Source: Pyrodictiaceae archaeon (GTDB lineage Archaea; Thermoproteota; Thermoprotei_A; Sulfolobales; WANQ01). Taken from it: 64,000 nt of DNA. Where the stretch lies: assembly GCA_015521735.1 (NCBI GenBank), contig WANQ01000043.1, positions 1 to 64,000 of the forward strand, written 5' to 3'. Both the position numbers and the translations under genes were made by a program. Every line of letters begins with the position of its first letter. The stretch's first letter is position 1. Below the pieces are notes generated by a model. That model was not told where the DNA came from. It made no database searches and saw only the letters and a program-made list of their open reading frames with translations. Positions 7,607 to 16,428 of the stretch are shown here, in pieces.

Positions 7607-8482
7607 TTATCTTGGACTTAGCTCTACTACTACGATTTCTGGAGGAGACATGAATCTTACTGGGAGTATACTTGTACCTATTCCTCTTGAAACATACATT
7701 AATGTATTATCGACTTTATAGAGCCCTGCAACATACTCTCTATACTCTCTTGGTAGGGGTACTACTAATGGCCCTATGAATGGTATAACTACTTGTCCTC
7801 CATGAGTATGTCCTGCTAGGATTAAGTCTACTTTACCTTTAGCTTTACCTACTATTTGTGGAGAATGCGCTACTAGTAGCTTATACATACTAGCTGGTAT
7901 GCCCCTGAGAGCTTTACTCATGTTATCTCTACCAGTATAGGGGTCGTCTAAGCCTATGATAGCTAACTTGCATTTATTGTTAACCACTAGGTGGCTATTT
8001 CTTAGTACAGTTACATTGTTTGTAGAATTAAGTTGGCTTAGGTATTTATCTACGTTTATCCCAGACCAGTATTCCCAGTTACCTGGAGCAATTATTACTG
8101 GTGCTATACTTGATAGTAATTCAACATATTTTATAGACTCGTTTACTCCAAGGGGATTGGATACTATGTCTCCTCCTATGATTATTAGGTCTGGTTTAAC
8201 TCTAGCTGATAATAGTAGGGTTAGCCCATATCTTATGGTGTATAAGGGGTTGCTTCCCCCATTGAAGTGTAGGTCTGATAGGAACACTATTCTATAATTA
8301 CTCGTACAGTGCTTTGTTTTAATGTGTAAGCTTGTAGTTGAAACCAGGATATATGGTTCAACTACTAGTGCGTGAATAGCTAGTGATAGTACTAGTAATG
8401 TTATGGTTAGAGCTATTAATAGGATTACTCTATATGTCTTGTCTATGCTCTTTCTACGGCTTAACGTAGTATTTATACTCAC
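7607..8482 (-). CDS. Membrane-anchored calcineurin-like metallophosphoesterase
   Basis: A 291-residue protein with an N-terminal membrane helix (VILLIALTITLLVLSLAIHA, about residues 19-38) and an outward-facing enzyme domain. All family blocks are present in order: FLSDLHFNGG, IIGGDIVSNP, APGNWEYWSG, LVAHSPQI and LAGHTHGGQ. This is the YkuE-like subgroup, which includes lipid and cyclic-nucleotide phosphodiesterases. The GNWE form replaces the common GNHE, as in YkuE-like members. The gene is 27 bases after the cobD-type gene on the same strand and may be co-transcribed with it. Substrate unknown. Confidence 0.83.
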   Translation of the reverse strand: MSINTTLSRRKSIDKTYRVILLIALTITLLVLSLAIHALVVEPYILVSTTSLHIKTKHCTSNYRIVFLSDLHFNGGSNPLYTIRYGLTLLLSARVKPDLIIIGGDIVSNPLGVNESIKYVELLSSIAPVIIAPGNWEYWSGINVDKYLSQLNSTNNVTVLRNSHLVVNNKCKLAIIGLDDPYTGRDNMSKALRGIPASMYKLLVAHSPQIVGKAKGKVDLILAGHTHGGQVVIPFIGPLVVPLPREYREYVAGLYKVDNTLMYVSRGIGTSILPVRFMSPPEIVVVELSPR

Positions 8483-8509
8483 TTTTATTACCCTTACTAT
8501 GATTTACGT

Positions 8510-9496
8510 TTAGAGTGATAGGGTTATGATAGTGCATGTTAGTGTTAAGTGTATCATTGTTGATAATAGTATTATTTTTATAGCATCTACTACGTGTTTA
8601 GGCTTTATGCTCTCTAATGGACTGCCTAGTGAGTAGTGGTTGGGTTTAACTAGTCTTATTCTTAATGCACCAGCTATAGCTGACATAGGATGCCCTGCGT
8701 TAATGCTTTCAGTTTTGCTATGATCTCTTAACCATATCCTTAGTGCATTTCTCCAATCATAGCCTAGGATCATTGAGGATAAGATTATGTATATTGCTGC
8801 TAGCCTAGCTGGTACATAGTTGATTAGTGTATCTAGTTTTGCTGAAAACCATCCCTGATCTCTTAGTTCTGGTGTCTTAAATCCTACTACTCCATCAAGT
8901 GTATTGATGAGTCGTTGAATATAGGGGCCTAGTACGCCTAGGAATGGATAGTATAGTATTGGTGATACTATTCCGTCAACAAGGCTTTCAGCAAGAGATT
9001 CTATAGTAGCAGATAGGACTTGTTCATTGTTTAATTGGAAAACATTTCTTCTAACAAGTTGTTGAGCCCAAATTCTAGCTCTAAGCCAATCATTAGTGCT
9101 AGCATAGCTTTGTACCTTTAAAGCTATCTCAACCAATAATCTAATAGAGAAACTAGTTTTGAGAAACCATGATGTAAGTAGAAGCCATAGAACTAGTCCT
9201 AGGAAATCTTTGGCACTCCAGGTAAGGTAAAGCAATACTATTACTGGTGCGGTATGGACTGCTAGACAGGTTAGTGCAAGTAGGACTCCATAAAGTCTAC
9301 TAGCATATGGTTTAACTAGCTTACTAGCAAGAACATAGCATGTGTGGACTGGATGTATTTTTAAGAGTATACTTGAATGGAATGGATAGATATAGTCCAG
9401 AATCAATGCTATGCTAAGACCTAGAAGTAGTAGAGGCCCATTACCAGCTAAGCTATGGTATACACTGGTTAACCACAATATGGTTGCACCAAGCAA
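8510..9496 (-). CDS. cbiB: Adenosylcobinamide-phosphate synthase (CbiB/CobD)
   Basis: A 328-residue polytopic membrane protein of the CobD/CbiB family, which attaches the aminopropanol arm to adenosylcobyric acid in cobalamin synthesis. Recognisable family blocks are LSIALILDYIYPFHSS near the N-terminus, then ESLAESLVDGIVSPILYYPFLG, TLDGVVGFKTPELRDQGWFSAKLDTL in consecutive pieces, and INAGHPMSAIAGAL. The start is TTG at 9496. No other cobalamin synthesis gene is in the window. A BtuFCD-like importer at 28426-31448 may supply corrinoids, so the role could be salvage rather than complete synthesis. Confidence 0.88.
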   Translation of the reverse strand: MLGATILWLTSVYHSLAGNGPLLLLGLSIALILDYIYPFHSSILLKIHPVHTCYVLASKLVKPYASRLYGVLLALTCLAVHTAPVIVLLYLTWSAKDFLGLVLWLLLTSWFLKTSFSIRLLVEIALKVQSYASTNDWLRARIWAQQLVRRNVFQLNNEQVLSATIESLAESLVDGIVSPILYYPFLGVLGPYIQRLINTLDGVVGFKTPELRDQGWFSAKLDTLINYVPARLAAIYIILSSMILGYDWRNALRIWLRDHSKTESINAGHPMSAIAGALRIRLVKPNHYSLGSPLESIKPKHVVDAIKIILLSTMIHLTLTCTIITLSL

Positions 9497-9605
9497 TTAC
9501 TTATAGTTAGATAAGAAAAATGTTAGAGAGCAAACTCGACGATAACGTATCTTAGGGTAAAATATTATTTTTGACCCTGGTTAAGGTTTCCTTGGTGACT
9601 CGTAG

Positions 9606-10217
9606 TTGAAGTATGTTAGAGTACTTGGTATCGTGGGCTTATTGTCTATAATTACTACTTGGACAGCTATATTAGTGGCAATAGCCTTATCTAGATGCTT
9701 TGATTTGTACTCTATGGCTTTAAGTGATCTAGGTGACTGGATCACTGCCTGCAATGGTGATCCACTATGTCTTGTAAACTGTAATAGGCTTAGCGAGCCA
9801 GTATTCAATTACGGCTTAATTATAGGTGGCTTAATGTTAGCTATTTCAACTATAAGCTTATACAAGTTTTCAAGATCGTATTCAATACTATTAACTATGG
9901 CGGGAATATCGTTAGCTTTAGTTGGGTTTTTACCTGAAAGATATGGTGTATATCACTTTATGGCTGCTCTTGTATTCTTCCTATTACTACCTATAGCTAT
10001 GGTTGTTTACTCTAAGCTTAACTGGAGGAGTATTCATGGGAAACTAGCAATTGTTCTAGCACTTATATCGGTTATGGGTATAGTTTTGTTTATAGCTATA
10101 AGGATGAAGATAGTTAACTTGGGATACGCTATACCTGAAATAATAGGTGCATTGCCAGCAAGTATATGGATATCTATGTTATATGTTGGAGTTTTACGGA
10201 AAGGAAAGCCTACCTAA
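9606..10217 (+). CDS. DUF998 family membrane protein
   Basis: A 203-residue protein with about six membrane helices. The DUF998 signature SMALSDLGDW follows the first helix, and a cysteine-containing loop (CNGDPLCLVNC) comes next, before PVFNYGLIIGGL. Later helices include IILFPERYG-like FLPERYGVYHFMAALVFF. The TTG start at 9606 is supported by GGTGA at 9594-9598. The function of the family is unknown; it stands alone. The three cysteines in the first external loop could form a disulfide, which is speculation. Confidence 0.72.
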   Translation: MKYVRVLGIVGLLSIITTWTAILVAIALSRCFDLYSMALSDLGDWITACNGDPLCLVNCNRLSEPVFNYGLIIGGLMLAISTISLYKFSRSYSILLTMAGISLALVGFLPERYGVYHFMAALVFFLLLPIAMVVYSKLNWRSIHGKLAIVLALISVMGIVLFIAIRMKIVNLGYAIPEIIGALPASIWISMLYVGVLRKGKPT

Positions 10218-10299
10218 CTCTGCGCTACGAGTATTTATCGTTGCGCTGATTTGATGAGTAATATGCTTTGTTTATTTTACTGTGATGTCTTTTCTTGTG

Positions 10300-11031
10300 T
10301 TAGGGTTTAACTGTGTAGTATAGTCTTTTTCTTTTCTTGCCCTTATTCTGGGCTTTTATGAAGACTATTTCTCCTATTTCTCTAGTATTTCTTACGTGGG
10401 GTCCTCCATCAGCTTGTATGTCTATGCCTGGGATTTCTACTATGCGTAGGTACTCTATTTCTGGGGGCATTCGTGATGCTAGTTTTACTATTCCAGGTAT
10501 CTTTAATGCTTCTTCGCGTTTAAGCCAGTATATTTTGACTTCTATTCCCTGTTTTACTATTTCATTGGCTTTTTCTACTGCTTTACGGAATATTTCTGGA
10601 TTGAATTCTTCTAGGCTATAGTCATCGTAGGCTTTATCTGGGCTTATGTGTCCTCCAGTTATTAGTGCACCATAGTCACGGTACATTATTGCTGAGAGTA
10701 TGTGTGCTGCTGTATGTAGTCTCATTATCCTGTATCTTCTATTCCAATCAATAATGCCTTTTACCTCGTCTCCTACCCTGATATTGTGGTTTGGGTTTTC
10801 AAGATAATGTACCACGTCTCCAGACTCCTTATCTATTAGTACTTTTACTACACGATATTCTTCTCCATTCTTTAGGAGTATCCCGGTATCGTGTTCAAGA
10901 CCGCCACTACGTGGATTAAATGCTGTTTTGTCTAGAACTATTTTCTCTCCTTCAACTTTTAGTACTTTGGCTTCGAATTCTTTTATGTAGCTATCCTTTT
11001 GGTATAGTAGTTCTGTAGGCAAGTCTCCCAC
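10300..11031 (-). CDS. alaX: Alanyl-tRNA editing protein AlaX (long form)
   Basis: A 243-residue free-standing editing domain homologous to part of AlaRS. It hydrolyses mischarged Ser-tRNA(Ala) or Gly-tRNA(Ala). The N-terminal barrel contains TAFNPRSGGLEHDTG. The first zinc pair is HTAAH in MRLHTAAHILSA. The second block is DIQADGGPHVRNT, where Asp stands at the position of the Cys of the usual CxxxH; only His is kept, as I believe is found in some AlaX-M proteins. The start is GTG at 11031. A second, frameshifted short AlaX is at 51995-52482, so this copy may be the only working one. Confidence 0.87.
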   Translation of the reverse strand: MGDLPTELLYQKDSYIKEFEAKVLKVEGEKIVLDKTAFNPRSGGLEHDTGILLKNGEEYRVVKVLIDKESGDVVHYLENPNHNIRVGDEVKGIIDWNRRYRIMRLHTAAHILSAIMYRDYGALITGGHISPDKAYDDYSLEEFNPEIFRKAVEKANEIVKQGIEVKIYWLKREEALKIPGIVKLASRMPPEIEYLRIVEIPGIDIQADGGPHVRNTREIGEIVFIKAQNKGKKRKRLYYTVKP

Positions 11032-11169
11032 GGTTACTATGGTTTAGCTTTCTGGATAATATTTCTTAGATTCCTAAGTGTAAGGTCATACACTCTAATA
11101 TACTACCTCTGAGTAATAAAATGTGTCTGAGCACACTCTATTGTCTATGCCACAAATAGTTTTTAGGGA

Positions 11170-12309
11170 ATGGTAGACTTGGATGAAACTGATTTAATGA
11201 TAGTACACCCTCACTTAGATGTTACTGGTGGTAGTGAGAAGCTCACATTAATACTTGTAGAGGAGCTTGTGAAGAGAGACTATAGCATAGTAGTGCTTTC
11301 TAGAAATTTCTCGCAAGAATTCCTTAGACTCAGTGGCCGTGTTAGCTATGAAAAGTTTAGGCAAGTGGGGTTAGATTTAGGTGATAAGAGGCTTAATAGA
11401 ATAACTGAACTGTATGTTAGCTTTTCAGAGGTTGTTAAGGAGTATGATCCACGTATAGTTTTCGCAATGATACAGGAGCCAGTGTACCTAGTGTTATCAA
11501 AGATTATAGCACCTAGGAAGAAGACAGCGATATACATTCACTTCCCGTTTGAAGAGGAGGTGACTAGGGAGAACATAGATATGTTTATAGACATGTACCG
11601 TTTCCCAGGATTCTATGAGGATATGTTTAAGTACGTAGATCTAAAGTTGACTAATTCTAACTATACAGCTAGGGTATTATATGAGCATTTTAGACTTGAA
11701 AGTAATGTGGTGTACCCAGCTATTCCATGGGAGTACTATGAAGAAGAAATAGATTTAGGCGAGGATCCTGGTCCAACTATTATTAGTGTTGGTAGGTTTG
11801 TACCTCATAAGAGACTAGATGTGTTGTTAAAATTGTTTCGTAGCCATATTAAGCCACGTGTAAGGGATTCAAAGTTAATTATTGTAGGTGTACCAGATGA
11901 AAGATACCTTGACTACTATGAAAGGCTTAAGAATATGGCTTTAAGTACTGAGGATGTAGAATTAGTTGATAGGCCCTTGACGCCACGACAACTACTTTCA
12001 TATTATCGTAGAGCAAGAGTATATGTTCATTTAAGGATAGGTGAACACTTTGGAATGGCTCCAGTTGAAGCTATGACTCAAGGAGCTATACCAATATTAC
12101 CGTTAAAGTCAGGGTTGGCTGAGCTATTAACTCATGGATGGAATGGCTATGTTTATGGTGATGATTCTGAGCTAGTAAATTATATTGTGAGAGTACTTGA
12201 AATGCCTCGTAAAGAGTACTTGGAGATGCGTAGAAGAGTGTATCGTAAGTCACTGTACTTTACGCCGGAAAGGTTTGCTAGTGATATAGTAGGTTATCTT
12301 GGAGTCTAA
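11170..12309 (+). CDS. GT4-family glycosyltransferase
   Basis: A 379-residue GT-B glycosyltransferase resembling ALG2/ALG11-type mannosyltransferases. N-terminal HLDVTGGSEKLTLILVEEL carries the acceptor-side glycine loop. The C-terminal half has ISVGRFVPHKRLDVLLKLF, with the Lys that binds donor phosphate, and HFGMAPVEAMTQGAIPI, with the E-x7-E-like nucleotide-sugar site. No membrane helix is seen. It probably works at the cytoplasmic face in N-glycan, lipid or extracellular polysaccharide assembly. It stands alone. Confidence 0.85.
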   Translation: MVDLDETDLMIVHPHLDVTGGSEKLTLILVEELVKRDYSIVVLSRNFSQEFLRLSGRVSYEKFRQVGLDLGDKRLNRITELYVSFSEVVKEYDPRIVFAMIQEPVYLVLSKIIAPRKKTAIYIHFPFEEEVTRENIDMFIDMYRFPGFYEDMFKYVDLKLTNSNYTARVLYEHFRLESNVVYPAIPWEYYEEEIDLGEDPGPTIISVGRFVPHKRLDVLLKLFRSHIKPRVRDSKLIIVGVPDERYLDYYERLKNMALSTEDVELVDRPLTPRQLLSYYRRARVYVHLRIGEHFGMAPVEAMTQGAIPILPLKSGLAELLTHGWNGYVYGDDSELVNYIVRVLEMPRKEYLEMRRRVYRKSLYFTPERFASDIVGYLGV

Positions 12310-12366
12310 TACCCGTATTACTACATGTTAATCATGCTTAGTGTTTAAGTCACCCTATTACAGTTA

Positions 12367-13467
12367 TTATAGATGCTTTGTTGATATATCTAGCTTGTTT
12401 ACTGCCTTCTTTAGTGAACGATCTATTATGATGTATTTGCCTCTTTGCTTCTGTATTATGCCTGCTTTTAATAAGTTTACTAGTATTCTATGTAGTGTTG
12501 ACTTGCTTATTGGTCTGCCAAGTTTTCTTTCAAGTTCATCTTCTATTTCTGACCAAGTAGCTCCAGTTAATGTTTTTGCGAGTATGCTTAGTACGTCTAT
12601 GTATAGTGGTGAATTGTATACTTTGAGGAATGTTTTTAGATCGTTCTCCCATTGTGATATAGCATAGTTTTCTGTTTTAGCTAATGCTTCCTCATGTTTT
12701 AGTCCTCTTAGTCTTAGAAGCCCATAATATGATATGAATCCTGGTATTCCTGATAGTTCTTCGTAAACCTCGTATAGTTCTTCTTCTCTAAATGATACAT
12801 TCTTGTTTTTAAAGCCTTCTTTAAGGAAGTTTACTGTCTCTTCCCTACTCCATCTAGGTACATGTATTTCCTCAATGTATCTTGCGAAGCCTGGTTCTTC
12901 AGCACTTATTGGTGATATAATTTTTTCTAGTAGTCCTGGCATAGAGCCAGTTAGAATTACTACTATATTCCTGTAATTATTGTGTATGAATTGTAGTAGT
13001 CCACGATAATTAATTCCCTTAACGAATGCTAGGACCTGGGCTTCGTCAAATACTATAACGAATCTATTGTATTTGTTATTTAGTTCTCGGAGTAGGGATA
13101 GCATGTTTGCTTGAAATACTTCGCCAGTTAGCTTTACCTTCTTAATTCTAAGGCTTATTAGTGCGAGACTTAGCTGGGCTTCACTCGATAAAACTTTCTC
13201 GTTAAAACCTATTTCTGCTGGTATAAGGTACTGGAAACTTACTGCTCTAAGACCCATGTATGGTGATAGGTCGAAATATAGGAACTTGTAGCCGTAGTGA
13301 TTAAGGAATGTCTTAACAACACTAGTCTTCCCAACTCTACGTGCACCTAAAACAGCTATAAAATAGCCTTTATCAACGGCTTCCCGTAACTTTTCTACAG
13401 CACTTCTATGCCCTTCACCATAAAGGTCTTCTAACCTAGTTATAGGCCTATCACTAAAAGTAACCAA
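12367..13467 (-). CDS. Archaeal AAA-type ATPase with C-terminal winged helix
   Basis: A 366-residue archaeal ATPase. Walker A is LGARRVGKTSVVKTFL, Walker B FVIVFDEAQVL, and sensor region VVILTGSMPGLLEK. The C-terminal 75 residues look like a winged helix (ATWSEIEDELERKLGRPISK then STLHRILVNLLKAGII). The start is TTG at 13467, with GGTGAG seven bases upstream inside an inverted repeat. Two tandem inverted repeats between the TATA box and the start suggest that the protein binds its own promoter. The gene ends 57 bases after the glycosyltransferase stop, convergently. Cellular role unknown. Confidence 0.8.
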   Translation of the reverse strand: MVTFSDRPITRLEDLYGEGHRSAVEKLREAVDKGYFIAVLGARRVGKTSVVKTFLNHYGYKFLYFDLSPYMGLRAVSFQYLIPAEIGFNEKVLSSEAQLSLALISLRIKKVKLTGEVFQANMLSLLRELNNKYNRFVIVFDEAQVLAFVKGINYRGLLQFIHNNYRNIVVILTGSMPGLLEKIISPISAEEPGFARYIEEIHVPRWSREETVNFLKEGFKNKNVSFREEELYEVYEELSGIPGFISYYGLLRLRGLKHEEALAKTENYAISQWENDLKTFLKVYNSPLYIDVLSILAKTLTGATWSEIEDELERKLGRPISKSTLHRILVNLLKAGIIQKQRGKYIIIDRSLKKAVNKLDISTKHL

Positions 13468-13469
13468 TG

Positions 13470-13502
13470 GGTTCTCACCCAGAACCAGTTCTCACTCAGA
13501 AC
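13470..13502 (-). promoter_or_regulatory. Tandem inverted repeats at ATPase promoter
   Basis: GGTTCT-caccc-AGAACC (13470-13486) and GTTCT-cactc-AGAAC (13488-13502) lie side by side, 17 bp centre to centre. They fall between the TATA box (TTTTATAT on the minus strand, 13503-13510) and the TTG start at 13467. The proximal repeat contains the ribosome-binding site GGTGAG. A protein bound here would block both polymerase and translation start. The operator role is inferred. Confidence 0.6.
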
Positions 13503-13595
13503 ATATAAAACCTCCTATTCAAGTAATAAAAGGAGTTAAGAGAACTCTTCCTTCTCAAAACAATCGGATACGGGTATATGGTAGCTAATCCTAGT

Positions 13596-14603
13596 TTAAA
13601 GAGATTTAAGTATGTTCCTTAACTCTACCGCTGATTCCTCTGGGCTAACCGTTACTATATGTACTCCACTACTTTTCTCATACCCACCCCATGTTTCTAC
13701 TACTGGCTGTACTTCTATATGCCAGTGGTATTCCATCTCGCTATTCTTTGGTGCACAGTGTATCCAGTAGTTATAGTCTACTCCACCTAAAAGTCTTAGC
13801 AGTGCTCTAAGAACCTTTGATAATACTTGAGCAAGATCGAATAACTCATCATCGCTAGCGTTGGTAATGCAGGGTGAGTGTTTTCTAGGTACTATTAGTA
13901 GTTCATAGGCTTGTTTAGGAGCATACCTTGTATACACTATGAAGTGCTTTGACTCTAATACTAGTCTAGGTTCATCAATTCTATTAACCATATAACATAG
14001 TGGACATATACCATGTTTTTCCTTAAAGTTCTTGAAACCCTGTAATTCGCTAAGAATTACTGGTGGAGTAAAAGTGTTTGCAAATAATTGTAGGTGTGGA
14101 TGAACTATACTTGCACCAGCTCTAGGTCCACGATTCTTTATCACTACCACATTCTCTATTCTATCGTCACCTAGTATCTCCTTTATCCTCCTACGTAATG
14201 CAAGAAACACGTAGTACATGTACTTAGGGTTCTCTAAGTATACTTCCTCACTATGTATTGGTGATTCCACTATAACCTCATGGTATCCATACAAGCTTAT
14301 AGTTCCACGAGAACCCTCAGTATTCAAGAGTAGCGCTGGATACTTATTAGGGAAAATTCTTACAAGCCAATCCCTTACTCTTTCACCTTCTCCTTCAACT
14401 AGGTACTCCAAACTACTCGTTAATACCAGGGTTGCTGGAGGAGTCATATACTCGTGTCCAGGACAAAACGGGCATATCTTAGTCAAAGCCCCTACGTGCA
14501 GTCCTTGATATGAATAATGTTTTGGTCTTCTACGTCTACCAATAGCTATAATAGATATTCTCGAGGAATCAAAGAGAGACCTCCTTATCTCAAGCCTACT
14601 CAT
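13596..14603 (-). CDS. galT: Galactose-1-phosphate uridylyltransferase homologue
   Basis: A 335-residue HIT-superfamily nucleotidyltransferase of the GalT type. CPFCPGHEYMTPPA carries the zinc cysteines. The second HIT-like half has a further CPLCYM, then HPHLQLFA-type catalytic block (IVHPHLQLFA) and YHWHIEVQP near the end. GalT moves UMP between UDP-glucose and galactose-1-phosphate through a uridylyl-histidine. Archaeal members may instead be hexose-1-phosphate nucleotidylyltransferases of other specificity. It follows 36 bases after the DUF6884 gene on the same strand, so they may be co-transcribed. Confidence 0.82.
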   Translation of the reverse strand: MSRLEIRRSLFDSSRISIIAIGRRRRPKHYSYQGLHVGALTKICPFCPGHEYMTPPATLVLTSSLEYLVEGEGERVRDWLVRIFPNKYPALLLNTEGSRGTISLYGYHEVIVESPIHSEEVYLENPKYMYYVFLALRRRIKEILGDDRIENVVVIKNRGPRAGASIVHPHLQLFANTFTPPVILSELQGFKNFKEKHGICPLCYMVNRIDEPRLVLESKHFIVYTRYAPKQAYELLIVPRKHSPCITNASDDELFDLAQVLSKVLRALLRLLGGVDYNYWIHCAPKNSEMEYHWHIEVQPVVETWGGYEKSSGVHIVTVSPEESAVELRNILKSL

Positions 14604-14640
14604 ACCCCATTACACCTACTAGTCTATTAAACTAGTTTTC

Positions 14641-15114
14641 CTACTTATAATCACTCCCGGGTAGTATATTTTCCGTCATCTTCTTTAACTTAGTCAGCAT
14701 CTTACCTATAGATAAACCTTCTAACGGTGCTTCTACCTCTACATTATACTCCCTGAAAACGCTCCTAACAATTGATGAATAATGCCTACTACCAAGCACA
14801 ATTACCTTATCATATTCATAGAGTTTCTTCTCTACTACTTGTCTTCTCAAATCATCTAAGCTTATCGGATTTGTTCTTGGATCCTTAAACGTTGCATTAT
14901 AGTTACCTGGAATAACATAATCTGGCTCAATAAACCCGTACTTAGCCGAAAGTATAAGCCAATCACATCCAGATAACTCAGCATATCTCTTAGCAGGCCT
15001 AAACAAGGGACCTATATATGCATCCCTAGCTTTAACTGGCCCCATATTTGGATTCTTATCCCATATCTTCCTAGCACTACAGGAAACTATTATCAAGATT
15101 CTCTTATTATGCAT
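14641..15114 (-). CDS. DUF6884-like protein
   Basis: A 157-residue cytosolic protein. ILIIVSCSARKIWD at the N-terminus, then DAYIGPLFRPAKRYAE, WLILSAKYGFIEPD, and VIVLGSRHYSS match a family best known by the DUF6884 label. Its members resemble the catalytic fold of tRNA-guanine transglycosylase relatives such as DpdA. The conserved SCS and SAKYGF blocks look like an active site. Function not established. Its ATG at 15114 faces the divergent DUF917 operon across a 209-bp gap that carries the TATA box for that operon. Confidence 0.62.
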   Translation of the reverse strand: MHNKRILIIVSCSARKIWDKNPNMGPVKARDAYIGPLFRPAKRYAELSGCDWLILSAKYGFIEPDYVIPGNYNATFKDPRTNPISLDDLRRQVVEKKLYEYDKVIVLGSRHYSSIVRSVFREYNVEVEAPLEGLSIGKMLTKLKKMTENILPGSDYK

Positions 15115-15259
15115 TGATACACCCCTATTGTATTAAATTAACAGTATCCATGTCTAGTAGGCAAAGCCTTGTACCCATAACTCTAGTAGCTACTGGAAAC
15201 TATTTCCCAGCGATAAATAAGTATGCATGTGTTATGATGATACCCTATTCTAAGTAACA

Positions 15260-15268
15260 CTTAAATAT
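15260..15268 (+). promoter_or_regulatory. TATA box of hydantoin-type operon
   Basis: CTTAAATAT lies 56 bases upstream of the TTG start at 15324, with GGTGA at 15313-15317 as ribosome-binding site. The remaining part of the 209-bp divergent gap (15115-15323) shows no repeat or RNA that I can support. Confidence 0.4.
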
Positions 15269-15323
15269 CCTCATTGTGGGCAGGCATGGACATATACCCT
15301 ACTTAGCTCTCCGGTGACATGTA

Positions 15324-16424
15324 TTGGGTGAATGGGTTCTAAGCAAACAAGATATCGAAGACATTGCTGTTGGTGCTGCAGTCCTAGGTACTGGTGGTGG
15401 AGGAGACCCTTATCTAGGTAAGCTTATGTCACTACAAGTCTTAGAGAAAGGCAAGAAAATAGTCTTAGTGGACCCAAGAGACGTTGACAACGAATCATTT
15501 ATCATTGCCCCAGCATTTATGGGTACACCTGTAACAATGTTTGAGAAACTTCCAAGTGGTCTTGAATCAGTTAAAGTAGTACACATGCTTGAAGAATACT
15601 TTGGTAGAAAAGCCGACTTCTTAACCCCTATAGAGGCTGGAGGACTAAACTCTACTATCCCATTATATGTTGGAGCTATATCTGAAAGAACATTAATTGA
15701 CGGCGACGGAATGGGGAGAGCTTTCCCTGAACTCCAAATGGTTACATTCCACCTATACGGAGTCAAGGCCACGCCTATGGCATTAGCTGATGAGAAAGGT
15801 AATGGAGTTATACTTGATACAGTTGACAACTTCTGGGCTGAGAAAATAGCTAGAGTTATAACCATACGCGTTGGCGGGTGGGCCTCAATAGCAATATACC
15901 CAATGAACGGTGAAGTATACAAGAAAGCTGTTGTAGCCAACACCATATCTAAGGCTGCTGAAATAGGTAGAGCCATAAGAGAATCAAAGAAGCATGGAAA
16001 GAACCCTGTTGACGCAGTCCTAGATGTTACACACGGTTATAGATTATTCGAAGGCAAAATAATTGATGTTAGCCGATGGATTAGAGCAGGATTTGCTAAA
16101 GGCGAAGTACTAATAGAAGGATTAAACGAGTACAAAGGTAAGAAAATGAAAATTCAATTCCAAAATGAAAACCTAGTAGCAATACTAGACGGAGAAGTCG
16201 TTGCAAGCGTTCCAGACCTAATATCCATCCTAGACATGGAAACAGCTGAACCAATAACAACTGAGAGGCTTAGATATGGTTACCGTGTAGTTGTAGTAGG
16301 AATTCCCTGTGACCCCAAATGGAGGACACCGAAAGCACTAGAAGTTGTTGGCCCAAGATACTTCGGCTACAACATAGACTACATACCCATTGAAGAACGT
16401 GTGAAAAAACTTGGACTAGGGTGA
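15324..16424 (+). CDS. DUF917 family protein (hydantoinase-associated)
   Basis: A 366-residue DUF917 protein. The glycine-rich N-terminus VGAAVLGTGGGGDPYLGKL, PIEAGGLNSTIPLYVG, and ELQMVTFHLYGVKATP-like core are typical. Members act with HyuA-like ATPases in hydantoin, thiohydantoin or related amide metabolism; one bacterial group is a methylthiohydantoin desulfurase. Here it is the first gene of a four-gene run: DUF917, HyuA, CodB-like permease, small membrane protein. The stop overlaps the GGTGA ribosome-binding site of hyuA, five bases before its ATG. The start is TTG 15324 with GGTGA seven bases upstream. Confidence 0.83.
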   Translation: MGEWVLSKQDIEDIAVGAAVLGTGGGGDPYLGKLMSLQVLEKGKKIVLVDPRDVDNESFIIAPAFMGTPVTMFEKLPSGLESVKVVHMLEEYFGRKADFLTPIEAGGLNSTIPLYVGAISERTLIDGDGMGRAFPELQMVTFHLYGVKATPMALADEKGNGVILDTVDNFWAEKIARVITIRVGGWASIAIYPMNGEVYKKAVVANTISKAAEIGRAIRESKKHGKNPVDAVLDVTHGYRLFEGKIIDVSRWIRAGFAKGEVLIEGLNEYKGKKMKIQFQNENLVAILDGEVVASVPDLISILDMETAEPITTERLRYGYRVVVVGIPCDPKWRTPKALEVVGPRYFGYNIDYIPIEERVKKLGLG

Positions 16425-16428
16425 ATAA